Assembly: GCA_028829895.1 (NCBI GenBank)
Contig: CM054177.1
Span: 50,348,164-50,412,163, forward strand
Origin: Sinotaia quadrata
Lineage: Eukaryota; Mollusca; Gastropoda; Architaenioglossa; Viviparidae
Direction: 5' to 3'
Length of the DNA stretch: 64,000 nucleotides
Shown here: positions 48,315 to 60,927 of the stretch, in pieces
Layout: each line of letters begins with the position of its first letter
How positions within the stretch are numbered: the first letter of the stretch is position 1
Translations under genes and position numbers: made by a program
The notes under the pieces: model-generated
Seen by the model: the letters and a program-made list of their open reading frames with translations, nothing else
What the model was told of the DNA's origin: nothing
The model's database searches: none

Positions 48315-48430
48315 TTACTCTCAGTACATCGTGTACTGTCGTGCAATCAACTTGTGTTGACTAAAAACCTACCAGTACATCGTGTACTGTCGTGCAATCA
48401 ACTTGTGTTGACTAAAAACCTACCAGTACT
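48315..48430. repeat. 51-bp tandem duplication
   Basis: CAGTACATCGTGTACTGTCG occurs at 48322 and 48373; the unit contains the palindrome-like GTACATCGTGTAC. Confidence 0.95.
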
Positions 48431-49019
48431 TCTCACGACAGTCCCACAAAAAGGAAAGAAATCACAGACACTGCACAGTCTATCCAGCTCACTGATGCAC
48501 ACTTCGGGCACAATCACTTACATGGAGGTTTTCATCGTCAACTTAATTCCCCTTCACCCGGCACCATCATCAAATTAATTCTCTCTCACCCAGCCCACTT
48601 GAAGACAGATAACACCATCCCATAAAGAAACATGGACAATGTCACCATTAATTTACTTGTCGAGAGCTCCGTTGTTTTTTTTTTTAACTTCACGCCTGTC
48701 TTTTCGGTTTAATCTCTCTGTTCTTGCTCGGTAAACATTGTAACTTATTAACTTTAACCTCTTGACTTGTTCATTCTAGATTTAAAGGTGTGTGTTAACA
48801 TCATTGTGGCATCCAATCCTAAAAGAATGTTTTAAACTCATTACGGGATTCGGTTCTATGAAATGATGTATATAACCTCATATTGGGAGTTTGTCCTGTG
48901 AAGAAAGCTTTTTAACTTTATTATGGGATCCTGTCTTGTAAAGGAATGTCGTTACCCTCAATTTGTACATACATTATAGCTAGACACGACCTTTTCCCAG
49001 TGCAGATTCCATATTATTA
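48431..49019. other. Unique DNA with weak internal repetition
   Basis: 48790-48960 shows a degenerate 55-60-base pattern (TTATGGGATCCTGTC-type). No exon seen. Confidence 0.4.
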
Positions 49020-49575
49020 CCCTTGATGTATTCCCGTTATATGCACTTCTTCCAGCGCTAGATTACATCCAGGGTTGGATTATATCGAGTGCTAGATTAC
49101 ATCGAATTACCCTTGATGTATTCCCGTTATATGCACTTCTTCCTGCGCTAGATTACATCCAGGGTTGGATTATATCGAGTGCTAGATTACATCAAATACT
49201 GGATTACCTCCAGTGCTAGAATACATCAAGGATTGATTACATCAAATACTGGATTACATCCAGTGCTAGAATACATCAAGGATTGATTACATCAAATACT
49301 GGATTAAATTCAGTGCTAGATTACATCCAGGGTTGATTACATCGAGTGCTAGATTACATCAAGGATTGATCACTTCAAATACTGGATTATATCCAGTGCT
49401 AGATTACATTACAGATTGATTACTTCAAATACTGGATTACATCCAGTGCTAGATTACATTACAGATTGATTACTTCAAATACTGGATTATATCCAGAGCT
49501 AGATTACAAGCACTCCAATTACTAGTACTCCAACCTTTGTACACCAAGTGCTGCATTATATCAATGGTTGTATTA
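49020..49575. repeat. ATTACATC satellite, left arm
   Basis: Units of about 20-25 bases built on GGATTACATCCAGTGCTAG and TTGATTACATCAAATACT alternate, with larger duplications of about 110 bases at 49020-49170. The same motif grammar resumes at 51215. Confidence 0.9.
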
Positions 49576-51214
49576 TGTGGCAGAGTAAATTTGCCTATCC
49601 CTATTTCTAAACTGAATTGTTATAAAATTGTTAAATGTCAAAGTGACCCAATCTTGGGCACTACTTGTGCTGATATTTTTAAGTGTTAAAGTTGGAAATA
49701 AACAACTTAGAATGAAAGAATGTGCTAGATTTGCTGATGTAATCTAAACCGGTTTTAGGTCGATGAGTAGTTTTTATTATCCAATTGTTAATATTTACAA
49801 GAATGAGACCAGACAATGGGCTGAGATCCGAAGTTTACCTGCTGTAAAGAATTCTACTGTCTAATCATTTTTCAATTTGATGTGGCAAGAAGTCTGATTA
49901 TGAAAGGTGAGTTAAATGACTGATTGAGAGAGAATGGACTTTGAAATATTTCATACATTTTGCTATTGATATATTATACTTGTGCTTTACATAGAGATGT
50001 ATTAAGTGAGTAGATTATTATTTCTACAAATTGTGAACTAAGATGTTTGTATGTAGTATGCTAAACACTTGACATTGTTACTAGTGAATGCGTTCATAAA
50101 ATTGATAGGTTGTATTTATTATAGTCTATGCGTGTATAGAGTTAATAAATACTGTTGTAGGAAACTGTAAGCTGATTCTTCAATGTAAAAAGGAATGGAG
50201 TTAGAGATGAATAAACTGGATACTTATCATTTTTTTGTTCCCTGATTATATTTTATAGAGAAGAAAGTCTCTTTTGGTTTTACCTGAATCTCCTGGTTTA
50301 CTGATTTATAAACTGCTACGACAAGTGGTAGACACACTTTTTAACCTCAGTGTGTAAGTGTAAGGATACATTGCAATCTGTTGCTGCATGGAGGCAAAGT
50401 ATGTCGACTACATCTTGGAATTTCTGGTACAATGAAGTTACTAGATATTGCTACAATTGTTGTTCTGCTTGAGGGAGTTAATAAGGCAAAACACCAGATT
50501 AGCCTTGAGAGAATAGTGGCTCATCAGTGTTCTACAATGTGCAAGAGAAACACGTAAAAATGTAATTCAGTTGTGACAATAAACTTGTGTCTTATAAGAA
50601 AGTGCTTGAAAGACTATTGTAGCTTTGTCTAGACAATGTTATGTATAAACTATAACTGCTATAATCTCTATAACTCCATTTCTGTTCTCAGATAAGAACT
50701 ATTATGTGATTTATATTGACACTAATCTATTGTAAATCATGTGTTAGGATATAAGTCTGTATAGGCATTGAAATTAATCAAATGTGGTTCATGGAGAAAC
50801 TGATGTCAAGTAATCTTCTCGTTGTACTTGCTATAGGTATATTTGATTCTAGATTTAATAAATGTATTGTTAAATTTATTGACCTTCTTACACATATTGA
50901 TAACCATATGTTGGAGAAGAAAGTGTGTGGATGGGGCTCAATAAATATAGATTAAAAGACAGATTTATCTTCTCCTTTGGTAAGAGGTTTTCCATCTATG
51001 GATATATTGTGTGATGGTAAATGTTTGTCTTTACTGTTGTCGAAGAGAGAAAACCTTTAACATCGCCTACATAGCCGTCAAGTGAGAGAGACGAGTGGTG
51101 ACTTCTGGAGAATTATTAATAACATGCATTAAGATTCTCATCACTTGTAATTAGTTACGGGTGATTAATTAATTAATTATTAATAATAATAATAACCATT
51201 AACTTGGTGCCATA
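49576..51214 (+). mobile_element. Long interspersed repeat, longest copy, inserted in satellite
   Basis: This 1.64-kb block separates two arms of the ATTACATC satellite and is the fullest copy of the family seen at 27171 and 47380. Its ends read TGTGGCA and TGCCATA, a six-of-seven inverted match with TG at the start, and the flanks read GTATTA before and GTATCA after, a possible imperfect 6-base target duplication. It has no long ORF. TG start and inverted ends fit a solo LTR or a non-autonomous element; the right end is not a perfect CA, so the type is unresolved. Confidence 0.6.
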
Positions 51215-51720
51215 GTATCAAAGATTACATTGAGTCATGAATTACATCAAGAGTTGGAAAACATCAAGTGCTGGAGTATATCAAAAGATACATTACATTG
51301 AGTGGTGGATTATATCAAATGTTGCATTACATCGAGTGGTGGATAATATCAAACATTGCATTACATCAAGAGTGGTTTGCATCAAAGGTTGCATTTCATC
51401 GAGTTTGCTGAATTACATCAAGAGTTGCATTATATCGAGTGGTCGTTTACATCAAGTGTTGCAATACATCGAGTGCTGGATTACAACAAATGGTGCATTA
51501 CATAGAGTGCTGGATTACATCAAATGTTGCACTACATCGCAGGCTGTATTACATCAAGGTTTGCAGTTTATTGAGTGTTGGATTACTTCAAGGGTTATAT
51601 TACATTGAGTTCTTGGTATATCAAGTGTTGAATTACATCAAGACTTGCATTATACATCAATTGTTGGATTATAATGGGGGGGGGGTTGCATTTCATCGAG
51701 TGTTGGATTAGATCTGTAAT
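51215..51720. repeat. ATTACATC satellite, right arm
   Basis: About 20 units of 20-26 bases such as TGGATTACATCAAATGTTGC and CATTACATCGAGTG. A run of ten G sits at 51676. Plus-strand frames of up to 123 codons cross it only because stops are rare in the unit. Confidence 0.9.
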
Positions 51721-52484
51721 TTAGATCTGTGAACATTTATTGTAAGCGGTTTTTTTGTTTCTTTCTTTTTTTTTTTTGAAGGGTGGGATTTTGCACGTCC
51801 GTCTGATTCCCGTGACAATCAGTTCAATTTCCAAAGCACTTTTCGAGAAAATTCAGCAAAGTTAAACGCTGTATTTTTTATATTTATTTTTAATTTTCTT
51901 TTCATATATTTCTTGAATCCACTAAACGCATTTCTCTGAAGCCTACTCTATCGCGTCGTGAAGGCTCCAAATGGAAACTATTATTAATTTGCTCTCGTGG
52001 ACCATTTCACTATGTCACATTAATGTTTCTAACTGTAAGGGATATTACATACTGTGTTATTATTATGCATGCATCTTTTATTTTAATAATCTGTGGATAT
52101 TGTCAAGCTAATATGATGCAATTTGAACTTTAAAAAGTATTTAATTATAATAACTAAACTATTCAAAATTTACATGAATGAATTCGTTTATTATTTCATC
52201 AAATAATATCGGATTTTTTATGATTACAATATTTTCAGTCAGTGCAATTATCTTTCAAACACTTCTCAGATAGAAAATGTATGTTCAATTATTTTTTAGG
52301 CACTTCCCACGTCGACAATGTATGCGCAATTATCTTGAAGACACTTCTAAAAAGAATGCGGTAATAACTGTTTCAAGTGGAGTGTGAAACTGTTCTTCTG
52401 ATATAAAAATCATAGTGTTGTTTTACGTAGATTACTAACACTCCACAGCTTTCACAATATACTTCAGTGATTTTTAATGGAGTA
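51721..52484. other. AT-rich DNA with a T-rich run
   Basis: 51750-51776 is almost pure T. Nothing recognised beyond that. Confidence 0.4.
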
Positions 52485-52640
52485 TTAAATCTCAACAGAT
52501 GTCTCACTGTAATTCCCAATGACTTTTTAATGGACTATAAAAAAAAAACCATTGATGTCTCATTTTAATTCCCAATGACTTTTAATGGACTATTGAAACC
52601 CCATTGATGTCTCACTATAACTCAGAGTAACAGTTTCAAT
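52485..52640. repeat. ~55-bp degenerate repeat, 3 copies
   Basis: GATGTCTCACTGTAATTCCC, CCAATGACTTTTAATGGACT and variants recur. Confidence 0.82.
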
Positions 52641-53214
52641 ACACTACATAAATTTCAGCGATTTCAAATATAATTTCAGATAGTGGGCTATTGGAACCTC
52701 ATAGCCCTCAACTGTTATTCATTAGTGATGTTTACAAGATACTCAGTATGCATAGCATTCACGCTAAAATCCTGAGTTGCATTTACAATAGTTTACTAAA
52801 ACTCTATAGCCGTCATACTATGACTGTCAGTAACGTTCACAACGATCTGTTTAAGACGGACAAAAGTATCTTTACTGCGGTAGCCAAGTCTTTGTAAAAA
52901 CCCATTCTCTTTCATTGTCTTTAACTACAGCCTTTCCCCCCTCCCCCAAAATCACTATGCTTTCGACGTCAGTAATGACACGCCTCAATTACGGAAAACA
53001 TCTCCATTGCAAATTACTGTTCTTTGTAGGCAATTTCCAGTGTGAGAGTTATGTTTTCTTCTGATTGTTTGAGCAAGACGTTTCCTTAAATACGGTCACA
53101 TTTAATACGTTTAAAAGTCACACCGTATCAGCTTCTAAAACGCATTTTTAAAATGTATCAGCATTGTGTACATGCGTTGCATGCTTAAAAATAAAAAGGG
53201 TGATGCCAGAAATT
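52641..53214. other. Unique DNA, nothing recognised
   Basis: A 68-codon plus-strand frame (52691-52897) lacks splice or motif support. Confidence 0.35.
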
Positions 53215-53490
53215 CAAGTTTGATTTAACTAAACGAGTTTGATGATGAGTAAAACTGTTCTACAACACTTAATTTGATTTAGCTACACAAGCTTGAATAT
53301 TAATAAAACTGTTCTACAACACTTAATTTGATTTAGCTACACAAGCTTGAATATTAATAAAACTGTTCTACAACACTTAATTTGATTTAGCTACACAAGC
53401 TTGAATATTAATAAAACTGTTCTACAACACTTAATTTGATTTAGCTACACAAGCTTGAATATTAATAAAACTGTTCTACAACATTTAGCT
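53215..53490. repeat. 54-bp minisatellite, 5 copies
   Basis: AGCTACACAAGCTTGAATAT occurs at 53281, 53335, 53389 and 53443, with a diverged first copy at about 53227. The four main copies are virtually identical. Confidence 0.96.
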
Positions 53491-53599
53491 CGATAATCAC
53501 CATAATATAATGTTTACTTTTATTTTAAATTAGATTTATATTCAGTTACTTCTGATTGGTATCCATTCGCAGTAGTGACATTATTTCATATTAATGATT

Positions 53600-53745
53600 C
53601 ATGACATCTCTTTGACAGATACTGCAGACAATATACCTCGGTCATGACTATATCCATGACAAATACTGCAGACAATATACCTCGGTCATGACTATATCCA
53701 TGACAAATACTGCAGATAACGTACCCGGGTCGTGACACGTTCTGC
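53600..53745. repeat. 44-bp repeat, 2.5 copies
   Basis: GACAAATACTGCAGACAATA and CTCGGTCATGACTATATCCA recur with one diverged third copy. Confidence 0.93.
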
Positions 53746-54527
53746 TTATCATAAAAATTGGTCACAAATATTAACAGTGAGTGATATTAGTCAGGCCGCA
53801 TTTTGACCTTGATACATATTGGTCATAAAACGTGAGTAGTACGGCACACATGACTAACACATCCATTCTATTGACCACTTGTAATCCATTCATATAATTA
53901 TATTTTATCAGTGGTGCAAAAATATCAATGCCCTACAGAGTTGGATTGTTGTTTTTAATTATTAGCTATCCAATTTTCAAATTTCTTTCTTCTGAAAGCA
54001 GCGTAGATATTAATACCAGTTCAAAAAACAAACTCAGAGTTCTTCCACAATGTCACTTATTTCCTGCCTATATTTAGAAAAACAACAGACTGCGATCATG
54101 CGAGTTATACTTCCGTGAACACTGTTTTTATTAGGGCATGTTCCTCGATGAATTTTTTTAAAAATTAAAATAAAACACGACCACACACCCGGACATATTT
54201 GACAGACCCGAACATAGTCTGATCCGGACATAGTGAGGCCGATTTGAACATTTCTCTGGCAGTCGTCATTTTATCCTTGTAACGACAATTAAAAACTGAT
54301 ATATAATATGAGTGGAAATCACAAAACGAAAAAGCATTTTATTTGTTCAGGAAATATTATTTTAAGGCGAAATACTAACGCCAGTTATCTGCTCGGTCAC
54401 AGCCGCCTCATTTCTTTCTGTTATGAAAACTGAATATACATTCTCTGTAACTCACAGGTTTAATTTTTATTATGTTGCATACTGTAGTAATACATGTAGA
54501 AGCGAATGCACCCGACAAGCTAGTAAA
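53746..54527. other. Unique DNA, nothing recognised
   Basis: No repeat or supported exon seen. Confidence 0.35.
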
Positions 54528-54967
54528 TGGATGAGTGAGGGATTTGTTAACAGTAAGTGAGAGACTTGTTAACAATGAGTGAGGGATTTGTTAACAATGA
54601 GTGAGAGACGTGTTAACAGTAAGTGAGAGACTTATTAACAGTAAGTGAGAGATTTGTTAACAATGAATGAGAGACGTGTTAACAGTAAGTGAGAGACTTA
54701 TTAACAGTAAGTGAGAGATTTGTTAACAATGAGTGAGAGACTTGTTAACAGTAAGTGAGAGACTTGTTAACAATGAGTGAGGGATTTGTTAACAGTAAGT
54801 GAGAAACTTGTTAACAGTAAGTGAGAGACTTGTTAACAATGAGTGAGGGATTTGTTAACAGTAAGTGAGAAACTTGTTAACAATGAGTGAGAGATTTGTT
54901 AACAATAAGTGAGAGACTTGTTAACAGTAAATGAGAGATTTGTTAACAATGAGTGAGAGACTTGTTA
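54528..54967. repeat. 22-bp minisatellite, about 20 copies
   Basis: AGTGAGAGACTTGTTAACA with (G)TA or ATG spacers repeats without gaps. Variants (AGAGACGTG, AGGGATTTG, AGAAACTTG) alternate in short runs, pointing to expansions of several units at once. Confidence 0.96.
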
Positions 54968-55184
54968 TGAACGAGTGAGATTAGTACTGCATTGTCAAAC
55001 GTGTGTGAAGGTTTGGGAAGCATGACAAGAATCTTCATTATAGCGGTAAAAGCGCAGATTAAGAAATAAATAAAATTACTATTTGTTTGACTGTGCTTAA
55101 AATACTTGGTGTACACTTAAGTATTATAGATGGGTAAGCAGAAACAGAAGAAAGAAATTTATGTTAAGTCACTATGATCTTAGA

Positions 55185-55480
55185 TGATAACGTTTATGTT
55201 ATCTTAGGTCAATCTGCCCATTGATGACAAAGTTTGTAATGCTTTAGTTCACTCTGCTCATTGATGACAAAGCTTGTAATGTCTTAGTTCACTCTGATCT
55301 TTGACGACAAAGCTTGTAATGTCTTAGTTCACTCTGATCTTTGACGACAAAGCTTGTAATGTCTTAGTTCACTCTGATCTTTGACGACAAAGCTTGTAAT
55401 GTCTTAGGTCACTCTGATCTTTGACGACAAAGCTTGTAATGGCTTAGGTCACTCTGATCTTTGACGACAAAGCTTACAAG
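55185..55480. repeat. 40-bp minisatellite, about 7 copies
   Basis: GACAAAGCTTGTAATGTCTT recurs every 40 bases from about 55226; the first two copies are diverged and the last five nearly identical. Confidence 0.95.
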
Positions 55481-56082
55481 ACTGAAAAGATTGTTGATTA
55501 TCTGTATATATAAAATTATAGTCTGTTGTGTAGCCAATTTCTTTTTTGCATTTTTGTGTAATGTAACATAATAATACAGAGTCCAATGCAATAGTAGTAA
55601 TAATAGTATTGCATTGACCTTTACATGGCAGTAATTACTACATGAGGTGACGTGCCATAATTAGGGAATTATAAAAAAAAATACCCAGATTGTTACCATA
55701 CAATTAATAATTACTGAGTCGATAATTGACTATGCATTTGAAGAGAAGAAAGGATGCCATATTTAAGGCAATAGAGCTCCACAAACCACTTCAACACAAT
55801 ACATTCGTCAAGATAATATTCAGAAACTCTTCTAGCAATTGATGTCTATGCATATTTGTTCAGTTCTTTCGCTGTAGCCAACAGATTTACCGAAATAAAA
55901 GTTACTCACCGCAGAATTCTTGTTTTCATGCAAGGTCTCCAATGCCGATGTATATAGAGGCAAAAAAATTATGAAGCTACAGTTTTTTGTTGACAACATA
56001 TAGCTACCACTAGACACTTAAAACTCCAATAAAATATAGGTATGTTTAACACACTCATACATAATCATACGGGCCCGCACAT
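55481..56082. other. Unique AT-rich DNA, nothing recognised
   Basis: No repeat or exon seen. Confidence 0.35.
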
Positions 56083-56097
56083 ACACAGGCACGCACG

Positions 56098-56136
<39 letters not shown>
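56083..56136. repeat. (CA)n microsatellite with GCAC lead-in
   Basis: A few CGCA units lead into about 17 CA units. Confidence 0.96.
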
Positions 56137-56139
<3 letters not shown>

Positions 56140-56316
56140 CACAAGCGTTCACACATAGGAACACATAGTATAAAGTCGACAGCCTTCTAAAATCACTGAC
56201 TGCTCCCCTTACCTTGCAAGGCCCATTTCATGTTTTATCCACTTATTTATTATAATAAATAATTATTGTACCTGCTAATTGTTTATTATGCGTTTACGAA
56301 GAGGCACACACACGTG

Positions 56317-56525
56317 CATATTATATATTGCTACTAAATATTAGAAGAATTAATAACAGCAGTTTTTAGTTGCTAATCAAGGCGTCATATTATATATTGC
56401 TACTAAATATTAGAAGAATTAATAACAGCAGTTTTTAGTTGCTAATCAAGGCGTCATATTATATATTGCTACTAAATATTAGAAGAATTAATAACAGCAG
56501 TTTTTAGTTGCTAATCAAGGCGTCA
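56317..56525. repeat. 68-bp minisatellite, 3 copies
   Basis: CATATTATATATTGCTACTA at 56317, 56385 and 56453; the copies are essentially identical, so the expansion is recent. Confidence 0.96.
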
Positions 56526-57194
56526 TATTTTTATTGACAATTTACAATTTAACTAGTAATGCAAAGTAACTGTCCGCCTTGGGTTTCAGGAAAAATAATA
56601 TTTACATATTTAAAAAACAATATCTGGTTCTACATTGTTTATTTAACACCATTAAATCTACATTTATTATAGAAACATGCTGTTGATGAATATAAGCAAA
56701 AAAAACTAAAGATAACATGCATTACAAGTTAACAAAAGTACAAAATAAATAAATAAACAAATGATAGGGAAAAACATTACCCGCGCCGTGAAGCGTACAG
56801 AAGGTTTCATCTACAAGTATGTAACAAATTATCTTTTTCATCCTTCTGGTGCAATGAGAGGAAAAAATATAAACTGTAGTGATATTTTGTGAACAGTAAT
56901 TACAATTAAAGTGACAAATTATATCCACCGAATAATCCAGAAATAAGTCAGTGTATATAGTTCAGTGGGCTCTTTCCCTCACATTGATTTATAACCCTCT
57001 CTCTTCATGACATATTTTTTTAAATTTTTTAAAACATCTCTTTGTTAACATCGTTATCATTTCAGTTTACGTAACTTCATCCTGTAATGTTTTATCGCCT
57101 TTGTTACTGCTCATTGTCTGTGATAAGCCATCGTGGGTTTGGCGAGTAGACATTTATCATCCATGAATAGTGCTTGTGTACCAACCACCATCAG
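56526..57194. other. Unique AT-rich DNA, nothing recognised
   Basis: No repeat or exon seen. Confidence 0.35.
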
Positions 57195-57310
57195 TAGTGA
57201 CAAGCGTAATAAAACAGGATGTACAACAATAGCATAACAGATACAACAACCATCAGTAGTTACAAGTGTAATAATATAGGATATACAATAATATCACAAC
57301 AGATACTACC
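57195..57310. repeat. ~60-bp tandem duplication
   Basis: ACCATCAGTAGTGACAAG and a copy with TTACAAG, each followed by TAATA and ACAACAATA-type sequence. Confidence 0.82.
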
Positions 57311-57589
57311 AAGTGGTGGTTCGGCAGGGTAAAACAACCAATAGTACAACTGATTTATAAGAATAGATTAAGTCGAATAACGATCAGGTAGCACCATTTT
57401 ATTTACTTAACGTTATAAGGGGTTGGCCAACTGGTTATGCTGCTGAAAGTTTAAGGAAAGCTATAGGTACAAGTGAGTGAAATGATCGTCTCTTATACAA
57501 ACGTGTTTGTGAATCGGTGTGTTATATGAGTAACTGTGTTATATGTGTAAAAGGGTGTGAGTGCGTGTATGTATACTTAATCAGACACA

Positions 57590-57840
57590 TGACTTGGTAA
57601 TAAAGCCAGCTAACCATTCCGAGGACTTGGAGGTATACTGAACACATGAACACACAGACATTACTAAGTAATGTAGCCAGCTAACCATTATAAGCGTATG
57701 GATGTGTACTGAACACACAAACATTACTAAGTAATGTAGCCAGCTAACCATTATAAGGGCATAAATGTATACTGAACACACAGACATTACTAAGTAATGT
57801 AGCCAGCTAACCATTACGGGGACTTGGCGGTATACCAAGT
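57590..57840. repeat. ~60-bp minisatellite, 4 copies
   Basis: AATGTAGCCAGCTAACCATT and ACTGAACACAC recur four times. The 118-codon minus-strand frame across it is a repeat artefact. Confidence 0.93.
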
Positions 57841-57909
57841 AAACAAATGTATCACATAAGAGATTCAATGTTGTAACTTCTAAGCATTTAACTATGGGTA
57901 TTAAAGATG

Positions 57910-58200
57910 TATTACCCCTACCATCTTTGTACCGCAATGTGCATATTGACCACTACCATCTTTGTACCGCAATGTGCATATTGACCACTACCATCTTTGT
58001 ACCGCAATGTGCATATTACCACTACCATCTTTGTACCGCAATGTACATATTACCACTACCATCTTTGTACTGCAATGTGCATATAGACCGCTACCATCTT
58101 TGTACCGCAATGTGCATATTGACCACTAACAGCCAGTACTTTTGGACTTGGTCATTGCCTACCATCTTTATACTGCAATCTGCCTATTGACTACTACCAG
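57910..58200. repeat. ~35-bp minisatellite, about 7 copies
   Basis: CTACCATCTTTGTACCGCAA followed by TGTGCATATTGACCA recurs; the last copies are diverged. Confidence 0.94.
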
Positions 58201-58924
58201 CCAGTTTTTTATTATTCACCTGACCTTCTGACCTTCTTCTATGGCAGGTATAGTGAGCTCCAACGGAACACTGAAAGCCAAGTAAATGTTCCCATATTCA
58301 TGAGGATGGTTATATAAATCAAATTGATTGAAATAAAACTTTGATGGTGTTCGGGAAAAAATGAGTTGAACATGAATACATGTCAGTTTTAAATGATATA
58401 ACAAAACTAGAAACATTGCTGGTGGATTTGGTGAGTGGTTTAAGGCTGCTGGTAAGACTATACAAAACATTTCCAGCATCATACACAACTTCATTAAATT
58501 TGAAACTTGCTTCACACCATCTTCTATTATGACACTCTACATTATAGTCTACCAATCTAAGTCTTAGATTTCAGTAAAAATATCTTCCTAGTTCAAATAC
58601 AATATAAATATGATTTATATATAGCTCTATCGTTTCCCCATCCAGAAATAGGTCTTGGCTTTTTAAGAAAATTATTAAAGATTAATTAAAGAAAGATCCA
58701 AATTGGAAACCAGATTATATACAATATTAAGAGATAGATCATTCCTAGGTTATCTTACCCAGTCAGATCTGAGTGAATACAGAATATTGTTGCTTACAGT
58801 GATTTTACCGCAATACCATCAGGAACAGTTCGATACAACCATAGACTTCCTTGAAGCAAATATATTTTACAGTTGTAAATAATTTTAGGCTTCATAGAAT
58901 AAAATATATTGTACTACACTTTAC
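58201..58924. other. Unique AT-rich DNA
   Basis: Two overlapping minus-strand frames of 78 and 99 codons exist around 58216-58555; they exclude each other and neither has a recognisable motif. Confidence 0.35.
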
Positions 58925-59430
58925 TAGTCAAAATATTTTATAACATCTAACAAAGCCAAGTATATTCATTAATTTCTAACTATTAAATGTATTTTATAAC
59001 ATCTAACAAATCCAAGTGTATTCATTAACTTCTAACTATCAAATGTATTTTATAACATCTAACAAAGCCAAGTATATTCATTAACTTCTAACTATCAAAT
59101 GTATTTTATAACATCTAACAAAGCCAAGTGTATTCATTAACTTCTAACTATCAAATGTATTTTATAACATCTAACAAAGCCAAGTATATTCATTAACTTC
59201 TAACTATCAAATGTATTTTATAACATCTAACAAAGCCAAGTATATTCATTAACTTCTAACAAAGCCAAGTGTATTCATTAACTTCTAACTATCAAATGTA
59301 TTTTATAACATCTAACAAAGCCAAGTGTATTCATTAACTTCTAACAAAGCCAAGTGTATTCATTAACTTCTAACAAAGCCAAGTGTATTCATTAACTTCT
59401 AACTATCAAATGTATTTTATAACACCTAAC
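58925..59430. repeat. 57-bp minisatellite with a 29-bp sub-unit, about 9 copies
   Basis: TATTTTATAACATCTAACAA opens each full unit. In three places only the 29-base part beginning TCTAACAAAGCCAAG is repeated (59245-59400), so the array mixes full and half units. Confidence 0.95.
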
Positions 59431-60299
59431 TAGACGACCATGGTTTATAACATTAGTGAAATATATTAATTAGTGAAATATATTAATTAGTGAAATATAT
59501 TTCTTATGTATTAAAGTACCATTTGTATCAGATGCGAAAAATCGTGTTCTTTTGAATTTGTTTTAATCGAACTCGATACTGAAATAGAAACCCTTCACCC
59601 TTTTCCTATGTATCATTTGCACACAGAATTGGAATCTACAACATCAACAATGGCACCCACACATATCAAGTTCTTGATGTAGTTGTACAAAAAAGATACA
59701 TAAATTGAATTTTTAGTGCAAAAAAAAAAACCTAAACAAAATCGAATAGTTTTTCCAACAAAATAACAGTTGATTTAACTGACCAGCCCTTTCAGAATTA
59801 TTTACGAAAGGGGTAAAATAGGTTAGAATTAGGGTTAACGTGTGTTTATCGTACTTCCTTTTGCCTGTTTTTTTTTTTTTGTTTTTGTGATTGTTTGACC
59901 TTTGGTATATATATTACAAAGTGATTTTCTTTTCCTTCCCTCGTTTGTCTTTTTCTTGAATATTATCTTCCTTACGTCTTTCTTTCAACATTTATTTTTT
60001 ATCACGTGTTTCTTTTACTTGTATCTTAATTTGTATTGTTCATGACGTCTTTCTTGTGTTTTGTTGCTCTGATATGTTTCCACTAATTCTAGCTGACAGC
60101 ATAGCGTTTCTTAATTTGGTCTTTTAGTTTTATGTTTTAGATTTAATTTTCAGGAACGGATGGAAAATGATCATGAGTTTTCTTTCAAAAGTTTTTCTTT
60201 TACAAGAAGAATAAAATTATGTTTTCCTCTTTCTTGTATTTCTTATCTTAATCTTAATTTCACACCTAAACATACAATTACACCCACCCACCAACCCAC
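59431..60299. other. AT-rich DNA, nothing recognised
   Basis: A 17-base ATTAGTGAAATATATTA motif is present three times near 59450-59500 and a run of T sits at 59868-59880. No supported exon. Confidence 0.4.
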
Positions 60300-60322
60300 A
60301 CATAATTACACACGCACACACG

Positions 60323-60375
<53 letters not shown>

Positions 60376-60395
60376 GAGAAAGAGAGAGAGAGGCA
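60300..60395. repeat. (CA)n microsatellite with (GA)n tail
   Basis: About 22 CA units from 60325, followed by TATATGAG and a short GAGAGA run. Confidence 0.96.
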
Positions 60396-60524
60396 CACAT
60401 GTACATATAAGGAGACACACAAATAATGAGTGTTAAAATTGAAATTCTTCTCGTGTTAAAAGCCATTTTTCCCGATGAATATCTTGTTGAAACCATTCCT
60501 TCAGTGCCCGAGTGTATCGATCAG

Positions 60525-60770
60525 AACAAGTCGGCCTTACACCTTCACATTTACTTTTATTACCAGTACGTTGAGAGCTCCACCTTTTCTGAAATCTAAA
60601 AGAGAACACGTCGGCCTTACACCTTCACATTTACCTTTATTACCAGTACATTGAGAGCTCCACCTTTTCTGAAATCTAAAAGAGAACAAGTCGGCCTCAC
60701 ACCTTCACATTTACCTTTATTACCAGTACATTGAGAGCTCCACCTTTCCTGAAATCTAAATGAGAGCTAT
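60525..60770. repeat. 80-bp minisatellite, 3 copies
   Basis: GTCGGCCTTACACCTTCACA at 60530 and 60610 and with one change at 60690. Confidence 0.96.
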
Positions 60771-60789
60771 GACATACGAGATAACCAAC

Positions 60790-60927
60790 AAAGATATTGT
60801 ACGACTTGATATCTGTAGGGAGAATTAAAACTTTGTACGACTTGATATTTGTAGGGAGAATTAAAACTTTGTATGACTTGATATCTGTAGGGAGAATTAA
60901 AACTTTGTATGACTTGATATCTGTAGG
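60790..60927. repeat. 36-bp tandem array, left arm
   Basis: GTAGGGAGAATTAAAACTTT and TGACTTGATATCT alternate for four units. The array is cut at GTAGG (60923-60927) and resumes at 62126. Confidence 0.95.

Noticed and set aside
53215..55480. Regularly spaced repeats resembling a CRISPR array.
   Set aside because: Units are contiguous tandem copies with no unique spacers, and the context is eukaryotic.
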